A DNA stretch of 8,709 nucleotides from Sphingomonadaceae bacterium (GTDB lineage Bacteria; Pseudomonadota; Alphaproteobacteria; Sphingomonadales; Sphingomonadaceae), in the NCBI GenBank assembly GCA_013821585.1, contig JACDGO010000065.1:1-8709 (forward strand). The letters are read 5' to 3'. The first letter of the stretch is position 1. Every line of letters begins with the position of its first letter. Shown here piece by piece: positions 1 to 6,339 of this stretch. The position numbers and the translations under genes were made by a program. The notes under the pieces are model-generated. The model was given only the letters and a program-made list of their open reading frames with translations, did not search any database and was not told the origin of the DNA.

Positions 1-2
1 TC

Positions 3-755
3 GAAGGACTTGCCGCGATCGTCACCGGCGGCGCTTCGGGACTGGGCGGCGCGACCGCCGAGCTTTTGGCGCAGGCGGGCGCGAAAGTCGCGATCTTCGA
101 TTTGAACGAGGACGCGGGCCGAGCGCGCGCATCGGCGATCGGCGGGTTGTTCGCTAGGGTCGATGTAACCGACGAAGCAAGCGTCGATGCGGGCCTCGAC
201 GCGGCGCAAACCGCGCACGGCGTCGCGCGCATCCTCGTCAATTGCGCCGGCGTCGCGCCGGGGATCAAGACGGTCGGCCGCGAGAATGCGCCGCACCCAA
301 TCGCCGCGTTCCGCAAGGCGGTCGAGATCAACCTGGTCGGCAGTTTCCTTGTTCTCTCGCACTTCGCCGCGCGGCTGGCGGGCGGAGAGGCGATCGGGGA
401 GGAGCGCGGTGTGATCGTCAACACAGCCTCGGTCGCCGCCTATGACGGGCAGGTCGGCCAAGCCGCCTATTCGGCGTCGAAAGGCGGGGTCGTCGGCATG
501 ACGCTGCCGGTCGCGCGCGATCTCGCGCAGCATCTGATCCGGGTCGTCACGATCGCGCCGGGCATCTTCATGACACCGATGGTCGCGGGCTTCACGCAGG
601 AAGTGCAGGATTCGCTCGGCGCGCAGGTTCCGCATCCCAAACGCCTTGGCGATCCGCGAGAATACGCGCAGATGGTCGAGGCGATCGTGCGCAATCCGAT
701 GCTCAACGGCGAGACGATCCGCCTCGACGGCGCGATCCGGATGGCGCCGCGTTAG
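3..755 (+). CDS. HSD10-type 3-hydroxyacyl-CoA dehydrogenase, SDR family (5' partial)
   Basis: Classical short-chain dehydrogenase/reductase resembling type II 3-hydroxyacyl-CoA dehydrogenase (HSD17B10-like), which oxidises 3-hydroxyacyl-CoA to 3-ketoacyl-CoA with NAD in the cytoplasm. The reading frame is open from base 3 to the left edge, so only a few N-terminal residues are missing; the in-frame TTG at 66 lies inside the Rossmann fold and is not the start. Visible landmarks are the TGGASGLGG dinucleotide loop (about bases 24-50), an acidic residue after the second strand (IFDLNE, favouring NAD over NADP), the NCAG motif (about 240-251), the structural Asn of EINLVG, and the catalytic Ser (429-431), Tyr (468-470) and Lys (480-482) in an S-x12-Y-x3-K arrangement. 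The C-terminal region PMLNGETIRLDGAIRMAPR is typical of this subgroup. The gene converges on the thiolase with one base between stops. The family is clear; the true substrate is inferred from the beta-oxidation neighbours. Confidence 0.9.
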   Translation, partial: EGLAAIVTGGASGLGGATAELLAQAGAKVAIFDLNEDAGRARASAIGGLFARVDVTDEASVDAGLDAAQTAHGVARILVNCAGVAPGIKTVGRENAPHPIAAFRKAVEINLVGSFLVLSHFAARLAGGEAIGEERGVIVNTASVAAYDGQVGQAAYSASKGGVVGMTLPVARDLAQHLIRVVTIAPGIFMTPMVAGFTQEVQDSLGAQVPHPKRLGDPREYAQMVEAIVRNPMLNGETIRLDGAIRMAPR

Positions 756-756
756 G

Positions 757-1926
757 TCAGAGCCGCTCGACGATCGTCACGTTGGCGAGTCCCCCGCCCT
801 CGCACATTGTCTGCAAGCCGTAGCGACCGCCGCGCTTGTGCAGCGCGTGAACCAGTGTCGCCATCAGCTTGGTGCCCGACGCGCCGAGCGGGTGGCCGAG
901 CGCGATCGCGCCGCCGTTGACGTTCAATTTCGCATGATCGCCGCCGGTGTGCTTCATCCACGCGAGCGGCACCGGCGCGAACGCCTCGTTGACCTCGTAA
1001 AGGTCGATCTCGCCGATCGTCATCCCCGCGCGCTTCAGCGCCTTGTCGGTCGCGAACAGCGGCTCCTCGAGCATGATGACCGGATCGCCGCCGGTCACGG
1101 TGACGTTGTGAATGCGTGCGAGTGGCGTCAGGCCGTGGTCCTTGAGCGCCTGTGAACTGAGCACCATCACCGCCGAGGATCCGTCGCAGATCTGGCTGGC
1201 GTTCGCTGCGGTGATGCTCCCGCCCTCGCTGATCAGCTTCACGCCGGCGATGCCCTCCAGCGTCGCGCCGAAGCGGATGCCCTCATCGACGTCGTGGCAC
1301 GCGGCGCCTTCGGGCGTCTCGATCTCGAGTCCGACGATCTCGTCCCTGAAGTCGCCGCGCTCGGTCGCCGCCGCCGCGCGCCTGTGCGATTCGAGCGCGA
1401 ACTCGTCGAGCTGCTTCTTTGAAAAGCCGTATTTCTTGACCAGCATCTCGGCGCCCATGAACTGGCTGAACTGGATGTCGGGGAAGCGCGCTTCCTGGCG
1501 CGGCGACTTCGAACGGCCGAGCCCCGCCTGGTGGAACAGCATTCCGGTCGATCCCATCGGCACGCGCGTCATGCTCTCGACGCCCGCCGCGATCACGACG
1601 TCCTGCGTTCCCGAAAGCACGGCCTGCGCGGCGAACTGCATCGCCTGCTGCGACGATCCGCACTGACGGTCGATGGTGACGGCGGGAACACTCTGCGGCA
1701 GCTTCGAGGCGAGCACCGCGCCGCGCCCGACCTGAAAGCCCTGCTCGCCGCCCTGGCTGACGCAGCCCATGATGACGTCCTCGACCGCGGCCGGATCGAT
1801 CCCCGTGCGGTCGACCACCGCGTCGAGCACCGCGCCCGCCATGTCTGCCGGGTGCCAGCCCGCGAGCCGCCCGCCGCGCTTGCCGCCCGCGGTCCGCACC
1901 GCTTCGACGATATAGGCTTCCGTCAC
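757..1926 (-). CDS. Thiolase (acetyl-CoA C-acyltransferase)
   Basis: Thiolase-superfamily enzyme of 389 residues, the usual size. It would cleave 3-ketoacyl-CoA with free CoA into acetyl- or propionyl-CoA and a shortened acyl-CoA. All catalytic elements are visible: nucleophile Cys89 in IDRQCGSSQQ, the VNEAF motif with Asn313, His345 in NGGAIALGHPLGASG, and the second cysteine Cys375 in CEGGGLANVTIVE at the C terminus. The spacing matches the Zoogloea enzyme (Cys89/His348/Cys378). The CVSQGGEQ and CGSSQQA regions look closer to degradative thiolases such as FadA5-like enzymes than to a biosynthetic PhaA, but this is a judgement by eye. The start is GTG at 1926-1924, supported by GAAAGGA (1940-1934) seven bases upstream. 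It lies 16 bases downstream of the acyl-CoA dehydrogenase stop and is almost certainly in the same transcript. Confidence 0.95.
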   Translation of the reverse strand: MTEAYIVEAVRTAGGKRGGRLAGWHPADMAGAVLDAVVDRTGIDPAAVEDVIMGCVSQGGEQGFQVGRGAVLASKLPQSVPAVTIDRQCGSSQQAMQFAAQAVLSGTQDVVIAAGVESMTRVPMGSTGMLFHQAGLGRSKSPRQEARFPDIQFSQFMGAEMLVKKYGFSKKQLDEFALESHRRAAAATERGDFRDEIVGLEIETPEGAACHDVDEGIRFGATLEGIAGVKLISEGGSITAANASQICDGSSAVMVLSSQALKDHGLTPLARIHNVTVTGGDPVIMLEEPLFATDKALKRAGMTIGEIDLYEVNEAFAPVPLAWMKHTGGDHAKLNVNGGAIALGHPLGASGTKLMATLVHALHKRGGRYGLQTMCEGGGLANVTIVERL

Positions 1927-1942
1927 GTGTCAGTCCTTTCGA

Positions 1943-3094
1943 CTAGAGCTTGCGCCCGATCAGTTCCTTCATGATCTCGTTCGTGCCGCCGAAGATGCGC
2001 GTCACGCGCGCGCCGCGCCACATCTTCGCGATCGGATATTCGTTCATATAGCCCGCGCCGCCGTGAAGCTGGAGGCATTTGTCCATCACTTCCCACTGGA
2101 ATTCGGTGTGCCACAGCTTGGCCGCGGCGCCCTCTTCCGGCGTCAGTTCCTTGCGCAAATGCCGCGCGATCGCCCAGTCGAGGTGCGCCCAGCCGACCTG
2201 GAGCTTCGACTTGAGGTCGGCGAGCGTGAAGCGCGTGTTCTGGAAGTCGATGACAGGCTTGCCGAACGCCTTCCTGTCGCGGACGAACTCGACCGTGCCG
2301 TCATAGGCACGCTGCGCCGAGGCCTGCGCGCCGATCGCGATCGACAGCCGTTCCTGCGGAAGCTCGCTCATCAGATAGACGAAGCCCTTGCCCTCTTCGC
2401 CCAGGCAATTGGTCATCGGCACGCGCACGTCCTCGAAGAACAGTTCCGAAGTATCGGCGGCGTCCATGCCGATCTTGTCGAGGTTGCGCCCGCGCTTGAA
2501 CCCCTCGCGCTCGGCCTCGACCAGAATGATCGACACGCCCTTCCATGCCGGTTGCACCTCGGTGTCGGTCTTCGCGCAGACGAGGATCAGGTCGGCGTTC
2601 TGGCCGTTGGTGATGTAGGTCTTCGATCCGTTGACGACATAATGATTGCCGTCCTTCTTCGCGGTGGTGCGGATGCCCTGAAGGTCGGAGCCGGTGCCCG
2701 GCTCGGTCATCGCGATCGCGGTGACGACATCGCCCGAGACCATCTTGGGCAGCCAGTGGCGTTTCTGCTCCTCGGAGCCATAGGCGACGATGTAATTGAC
2801 GACGATGTCGGACTGGAGCGAGAAGCCGAGCGCGGTGCCGCCGTACGACACCTCCTCGTCGACGATCGCGTTGTAGCCGAAGTCGAGGCCGAGTCCGCCA
2901 TATTCCTCGGGCACCGTCGGGCACAGCATCCCGACCGCGCCGGCCTTCGGCCAAATGGCTTTTTCCACGATCCCCACGTCGTCCCAGCGGTCGATATTGG
3001 GCACGACCTCCTGCTTGATGAACGCGCGAACCGAATCGCGAAACGCCTCGTGGTCCCCGGTATAGGCCGCGCGGTCGTTGGTCGGTAAAGACAT
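1943..3094 (-). CDS. Acyl-CoA dehydrogenase, long-chain (LCAD) type
   Basis: FAD-dependent acyl-CoA dehydrogenase of 383 residues, normal and full length, carrying out the first oxidation of beta-oxidation (acyl-CoA to trans-2-enoyl-CoA, electrons to ETF). Family signature 1 is seen at about residues 127-139 (IAMTEPGTGSDLQG), signature 2 at about 342-361 (LQLHGGAGYMNEYPIAKMWR), and the FAD-contacting RKAFGKP segment at 274-280. The catalytic base is diagnostic. At the MCAD/SCAD position the protein has Gly (IFGGTNEI, residue 369), while a glutamate sits in helix G (ELPQERL, Glu248), as in mammalian LCAD and isovaleryl-CoA dehydrogenase. The C-terminal GGTNEIMKELIGR also resembles LCAD. The start is ATG at 3094 with AAAGGA upstream. 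It lies 58 bases after the racemase stop, and that gap holds an inverted repeat. Long or branched substrates are inferred from LCAD resemblance and the adjacent racemase. Confidence 0.94.
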   Translation of the reverse strand: MSLPTNDRAAYTGDHEAFRDSVRAFIKQEVVPNIDRWDDVGIVEKAIWPKAGAVGMLCPTVPEEYGGLGLDFGYNAIVDEEVSYGGTALGFSLQSDIVVNYIVAYGSEEQKRHWLPKMVSGDVVTAIAMTEPGTGSDLQGIRTTAKKDGNHYVVNGSKTYITNGQNADLILVCAKTDTEVQPAWKGVSIILVEAEREGFKRGRNLDKIGMDAADTSELFFEDVRVPMTNCLGEEGKGFVYLMSELPQERLSIAIGAQASAQRAYDGTVEFVRDRKAFGKPVIDFQNTRFTLADLKSKLQVGWAHLDWAIARHLRKELTPEEGAAAKLWHTEFQWEVMDKCLQLHGGAGYMNEYPIAKMWRGARVTRIFGGTNEIMKELIGRKL

Positions 3095-3152
3095 CCCAGG
3101 AGTCCTTTACGTTTGCGTAAAGGTTAGCGCCGCTTTGACCGGGCGGCAAGGC
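3095..3152 (-). promoter_or_regulatory. Candidate promoter/leader of the acyl-CoA dehydrogenase gene
   Basis: This 58-base gap is the longest break in the racemase-dehydrogenase-thiolase series. Reading the minus strand, a candidate -35 TTGCCG (3149-3144) is followed after 17 bases by a candidate -10 TAACCT (3126-3121). The matches to sigma-70 consensus are only partial (4/6 and 3/6). The -10 and the predicted start point would fall at or inside the inverted repeat at 3104-3123, as expected for a repressor-controlled promoter. The ribosome binding site AAAGGA (3108-3103) follows, then eight bases and the ATG. The promoter call is weak and inferred; the spacing and the repeat are seen directly. 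Confidence 0.3.
3104..3123. promoter_or_regulatory. Perfect 8-bp inverted repeat, candidate operator or RBS-masking hairpin
   Basis: The arms CCTTTACG (3104-3111) and CGTAAAGG (3116-3123) are exact reverse complements separated by TTTG. The element stands just upstream of the acyl-CoA dehydrogenase ATG, and its gene-proximal arm contains most of the AAAGGA ribosome binding site. As DNA it has the size and symmetry of a dimeric regulator site. From memory, the CTTTACG...CGTAAAG arms recall operators ascribed to MerR-family LiuR-type regulators of acyl-CoA catabolism in proteobacteria, but I cannot verify this here. As RNA in a transcript reading through from the racemase gene, it would fold into an 8-bp stem with a four-base loop that hides the ribosome binding site. 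Confidence 0.6.
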
Positions 3153-4274
3153 TCAGCCGATGATGCCCTGCGTTCGAAGCGCGGCGATACGCTCCCGACC
3201 ATAGTTCAGACCATTCAACAGAGCGTCAGCCTCGTCGCCGGTAGGGCGCGGCGCATTGGCAGGCGTCACCGAGAAGCGCGGCGCGGGCGCGGGCTGGGTC
3301 TTGCCGTCGACGGTCAGGAAGGTGCCCCGCGCCTTGTTGTGCGGATGCGCGGGCGCCTCGGCGAGCGAGAGGACCGGCGCGAAGCAGATGTCGGTTCCCT
3401 CCATCGCCTCGCACCACGCGTCGCGCGTCCGCGTCCGGAAGATGTCCGCGAGGCGCGCCTTGAGCACCGGCCACGCCGCCGGATCGAGCTGCGCGTCGAA
3501 CGCGGGATCGTCCGTCAGGCCAAGCGCGTCGCGCAGCCGCGCATAGAATTGCGGCTCGATCGACCCGATCGCGACCCAGCGGCCGTCGCTGCATTCATAG
3601 GTGTCATAGAAATGCGCGCCGCCGTCGAGCAGGTTGACGCCGGGCTCGTCGCGCCACTGGCCCCGCGCGCGCAAGTCACAGGTCATGCCCGCGATCAGCG
3701 CCGCGCCGTCGGTCATCGCCGCATCGATCACCTGCCCTTCGCCGCCCATCCTCACCGCGAGCAACGCGCTCACCATCCCGAAGGCGAGCAGCATTCCGCC
3801 GCCGCCGAAATCGCCGAGATAATTGACCGGCGGCACCGGCTTGCCGCCCGAGACGCCTATGGTGTGCAGCACACCCGAGAGGGCGATATAGTTGATGTCG
3901 TGCCCAGCCGCGTGCGCGAGCGGCCCCGTCTGCCCCCAGCCGGTGACGCGGCCATAGATTAGTTTCGGATTGTCGCCGAGGAGCACGTCGGGACCAAGGC
4001 CCAGCCGCTCCATCACGCCGGGCCGGAAACCCTCGATCAAACCGTCGGCGGCGCGACATAGGTCGCGGACGAGCGCGACGCCCTCGGGCCGCTTCATGTC
4101 GATGCCGATCGACCGCCGCGAGCGCGCGAGCGTGCCGCTTCGATCGCCCCCCGCCCCCGTCCGTTCGATCCGGACTACGTCGGCGCCGTGATCGGCGAGC
4201 ATCATCCCCGCGAACGGGCCGGGGCCGATCCCCGCGAACTCGACGATACGAATGCCTTCAAGGGCGCCGGGCAT
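3153..4274 (-). CDS. Alpha-methylacyl-CoA racemase (CaiB/BaiF, family III CoA-transferase fold)
   Basis: Closely resembles alpha-methylacyl-CoA racemases (human AMACR, Mycobacterium tuberculosis MCR), which interconvert (2R)- and (2S)-2-methylacyl-CoA so that the S form can enter beta-oxidation. Numbering from the chosen start (373 residues), the N-terminal motif is AGIGPGPFAGMMLADHGADVV. The catalytic residues known from MCR (His126, Asp156, Glu241) align with His125 in GHDINYI, Asp155 in LGDFGGG and Glu240 in GSIEPQFY. These residues and the AGIGPGP motif argue for a racemase rather than a true CoA-transferase. I chose the ATG at 4274 because it gives the canonical MPGxLxG start and has AGGA (4285-4282) upstream. 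An upstream TTG at 4331 would add 19 arginine-rich, unfamily-like residues. The gene leads the series that continues with the acyl-CoA dehydrogenase and thiolase, suggesting degradation of methyl-branched chains (pristanate-like or sterol side chains). Confidence 0.93.
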   Translation of the reverse strand: MPGALEGIRIVEFAGIGPGPFAGMMLADHGADVVRIERTGAGGDRSGTLARSRRSIGIDMKRPEGVALVRDLCRAADGLIEGFRPGVMERLGLGPDVLLGDNPKLIYGRVTGWGQTGPLAHAAGHDINYIALSGVLHTIGVSGGKPVPPVNYLGDFGGGGMLLAFGMVSALLAVRMGGEGQVIDAAMTDGAALIAGMTCDLRARGQWRDEPGVNLLDGGAHFYDTYECSDGRWVAIGSIEPQFYARLRDALGLTDDPAFDAQLDPAAWPVLKARLADIFRTRTRDAWCEAMEGTDICFAPVLSLAEAPAHPHNKARGTFLTVDGKTQPAPAPRFSVTPANAPRPTGDEADALLNGLNYGRERIAALRTQGIIG

Positions 4275-4480
4275 TGATCGATCCTGAAGTTGCCGTGCAA
4301 CGGTCGTGCGCGGACCCCGGAAAAATCGCAAGTGCGTCCGACCGGTGCCCTATCGTCTCTCGACGGTGCGACGCGACGTGTTAACCGGCATTCGCGACTA
4401 GCCAAGGGGAACGACACCCCATTTCATCCTTTCCGTCATCGGAGGGTTCCGTCATCACGGCCGTCTTCAGGAGAATTGCC
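4275..4480. promoter_or_regulatory. Divergent intergenic region between racemase and DUF1223 genes
   Basis: This 206-base gap must hold the start signals for both flanking genes, since they point away from each other. Seen directly are the racemase ribosome binding site AGGA on the minus strand (4285-4282), a 5-bp inverted repeat GTTGC-CGT-GCAAC (4289-4301) just upstream of it, a GGGG-N7-CCCC element (4406-4420), a 10-base direct repeat (4431-4456), and a strong ribosome binding site AGGAG (4469-4473), seven bases before the DUF1223 ATG. I found no sigma-70 -35/-10 pair good enough to name on either strand. Confidence 0.5.
4431..4456. repeat. Direct repeat pair TTCCGTCATC
   Basis: Two exact copies of TTCCGTCATC lie at 4431-4440 and 4447-4456, offset by 16 bases and separated by GGAGGG. 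They end 24 bases before the DUF1223 start codon, in its presumed 5' leader. The role is unknown: it could be a tandem regulator site or a small duplication. Confidence 0.55.
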
Positions 4481-5173
4481 ATGTACCGCATGCTCGCCGC
4501 CGTCCTGCTCGCGACCACCGCCGGGTGCGGCGCGGCCGCCGCGGCCGATCCCGCGCATCCGGTCGTCGTCGAGCTCTTCCAGAGCCAGGGCTGCTCGTCG
4601 TGCCCGCCCGCGAACGCGAGCCTCAATGCGATCGCCGACCGCGCCGACGTACTCGCGCTGTCGTTCGCTGTGACCTATTGGGATCAGCTCGGCTGGAAGG
4701 ATATTTTCGGCAAGCCCGCCTACACCGGCCGCCAGTGGGACTATGCGCACGCCGGCGGCCGCTCGAACGTCGCGACGCCGCAGATGATCGTCGATGGGCG
4801 CGTCGTTATTAACGGCGGCAATTTGCAGGAGGACGTGGCCGCGATCCGCCAGGCCGCGCGCGGCGCGTCGGGACCGGCGATCGCGGCGGCGGGCGGCAAG
4901 GTGACGATCGGCCGCGCGCCTTCGCGCTCACCCGCGACGGTGTGGCTAGTCCGCTACGATCCGCGCACGCTCAACGTGCCGATCCGCGCGGGCGAGAACG
5001 GCGGGCGCACGCTGCCGCACAAGAATATTGTCCGCTCGATCGACGCGCTCGGCGCATGGAACGGCGCGCCCGCGACCTTCGCGATCGGCGCTTCGCCCAA
5101 TCCGGTCTATCGCACGGCGATACTCGTCCAGCAGGGCAAGGGCGGCGCCATCATCGCCGCCGCCAAAATCTAG
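4481..5173 (+). CDS. Exported DUF1223 family protein with thioredoxin-like CSSC motif
   Basis: A 230-residue protein recognised as DUF1223, a family of exported alphaproteobacterial proteins with a thioredoxin-like beginning and no firmly known function. The N terminus (MYRMLAAVLLATTAGCGAAAAA) is a signal peptide. Cleavage after the alanine run before Asp23 would give a soluble periplasmic protein, while TTAGC offers a relaxed lipobox with Cys16 as a possible lipidation site. After a beta-strand (VVVELFQSQG), Cys38 and Cys41 form C-S-S-C-P-P, positioned like the active site of a thioredoxin fold. Further family features are the YWDQLGWKD segment (about residues 67-75) and the TPQMIVDGR stretch (about 99-107), reminiscent of the cis-Pro loop of thioredoxins. 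The start is supported by AGGAG seven bases upstream. The gene stands alone on this strand and ends 8 bases before the convergent dehydrogenase stop. Family call firm; a redox role is inference. Confidence 0.85.
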   Translation: MYRMLAAVLLATTAGCGAAAAADPAHPVVVELFQSQGCSSCPPANASLNAIADRADVLALSFAVTYWDQLGWKDIFGKPAYTGRQWDYAHAGGRSNVATPQMIVDGRVVINGGNLQEDVAAIRQAARGASGPAIAAAGGKVTIGRAPSRSPATVWLVRYDPRTLNVPIRAGENGGRTLPHKNIVRSIDALGAWNGAPATFAIGASPNPVYRTAILVQQGKGGAIIAAAKI

Positions 5174-5181
5174 GGCCTGCA

Positions 5182-6339
5182 CTACCCGGACGACAGCGCA
5201 TCCGGGCGGTCGACGATGACCGCGCGCTCTACCCGGCTCGCGTCGGCGACGTCGCTCATCGCCATGCAGCGGTCGAGTTCGTCCTTCAATATGTCGAGCG
5301 CGCACTTAACCCCGGCCTGCCCGTCCGCGCCGAGGCCGTACATGTAAGCGCGGCCGATCAGGCAGGCGCGCGCGCCCATCGCTAGGAAGCGCAGAATATC
5401 CATGCCGGTGCGGATGCCGCTGTCGACATAAAGCTCGACGTCGTCGCCAACGGCATCGCGGATCGGCGGAAACGCCTCTACGGTCGAAGCCGCCCCGTCG
5501 AGCTGTCGTCCACCGTGGTTCGAGACGACGATCGCATCGGCCCCGGCATCGACCGCGGTGCGCGCATCGTCGAGATCGAGCACGCCCTTGATCACCAGCT
5601 TGCCGTCCCAGTGCGCGCGAACCCAGTCAACGAGCGCGCGGTCGATCGTCGGCGCGAAATTCTTCTTCACCCATTCACTGAGCGCGGCGAGACCGCCGCC
5701 GTCGATCTCGCCGATCAGGTTGCCGAAGGTGATGTGCGGCGTGCGCAGCTGCTCGAGCGCCCATTTCGGATGGCTGAGCACGCCCCAGATGTTGGTCGCG
5801 GTCAGCTTGGGCGGGACGCCGAGGCCGTTATGCGCGTCGCGCCAGCGAATCCCTTCGGTCTGCGCGTCGATCGTCAGGATCAACACCTTGCACCCGGCGA
5901 GCTTCGCGCGGGAAAGCAGCGACGCGTTGATGCGCTCCTCGCGCATCGGATAGAGCTGAAACCAGAAGTCGCCGCCGACTTCGGCCGCGACATCCTCGAT
6001 CGACGCGATCGACATCGTTGACAGCGCGAAAGGCACACCGAAATCCTTCGCCGCATGCGCGGCGAGCATCTCGCCCCGCGCATGGACCGCGCCGCACAGG
6101 CCCGTCGGCGCAAGCGCGAGCGGCATCGAGACACGTTGGCCGAGGATCGTCGTCGCCTGCGAGCGGTGGGCGACATCACCGATCAGCCGCTGCCGGAGGA
6201 CAACGGCTTCGAGGTCACGGCGGTTCGCGGCGAGCGTGACCTCCGTGTACGATCCGCCCTCGACATATTCGAAGAAGGATTTGGGGACGCGGCGCTGCGC
6301 CTCGAGCCGCAGATCCTCGATGCTGGCGAACACGGTCAT
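5182..6339 (-). CDS. FMN-dependent alpha-hydroxy-acid dehydrogenase (L-lactate dehydrogenase/glycolate oxidase family)
   Basis: Full-length member (385 residues) of the FMN alpha-hydroxy-acid oxidase/dehydrogenase TIM-barrel family, which oxidises (S)-2-hydroxy acids to 2-keto acids. Expected active-site residues are present: Tyr25 (FFEYVEGG), Tyr130 (FQLYPM), an arginine near 165 (GIRWRDAHNG), Lys251 (VIKGVL), the catalytic base His275 and Arg278 in SNHGGRQLDGA, and the phosphate-binding region DSGIRTGMD (306-314) with GR at 329-330. Where plant glycolate oxidase has Trp108 there is Met109, so glycolate is not the obvious substrate. The protein resembles LldD-type lactate dehydrogenases in DAHNG, but the context (a lactonase overlapping immediately upstream) makes a sugar-derived hydroxy acid equally plausible, so I give no symbol. 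The ATG at 6339 overlaps the lactonase TGA by 4 bases (ATGA). It is the last gene of the operon and ends 8 bases from the convergent DUF1223 gene. Confidence 0.92.
   Translation of the reverse strand: MTVFASIEDLRLEAQRRVPKSFFEYVEGGSYTEVTLAANRRDLEAVVLRQRLIGDVAHRSQATTILGQRVSMPLALAPTGLCGAVHARGEMLAAHAAKDFGVPFALSTMSIASIEDVAAEVGGDFWFQLYPMREERINASLLSRAKLAGCKVLILTIDAQTEGIRWRDAHNGLGVPPKLTATNIWGVLSHPKWALEQLRTPHITFGNLIGEIDGGGLAALSEWVKKNFAPTIDRALVDWVRAHWDGKLVIKGVLDLDDARTAVDAGADAIVVSNHGGRQLDGAASTVEAFPPIRDAVGDDVELYVDSGIRTGMDILRFLAMGARACLIGRAYMYGLGADGQAGVKCALDILKDELDRCMAMSDVADASRVERAVIVDRPDALSSG

Noticed and set aside
66..68. TTG as the start of the SDR gene
   Set aside because: It lies inside the Rossmann fold after the TGGASGLGG loop, which is in the same open frame upstream.
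2063..3088. Long + strand open frame (341 codons) opposite the acyl-CoA dehydrogenase
   Set aside because: Its translation is low-complexity and rich in Arg, Asp and Leu, with no family resemblance. The opposite strand encodes an unmistakable dehydrogenase; such antisense frames are common at this GC content.
3078..3962. Long + strand open frame (294 codons) opposite the racemase
   Set aside because: Arg/Ala/Glu-rich shadow of the racemase codons with no recognisable motif.
4275..4331. TTG start for the racemase adding 19 residues
   Set aside because: The added residues do not resemble the family N terminus, and the ATG at 4274 has its own AGGA.
4408..4437. GGAAC followed by CGTC as an EcfG-type general-stress promoter for DUF1223
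   Set aside because: The spacing is 21 bases rather than 16-17 and the -10 element is not CGTT.
5185..5206. CCCGGA-N10-TCCGGG hairpin as a terminator for the DUF1223 gene
   Set aside because: Only a 6-bp stem with a 10-base loop, no T-tract, and it lies within the last codons of the convergent dehydrogenase.
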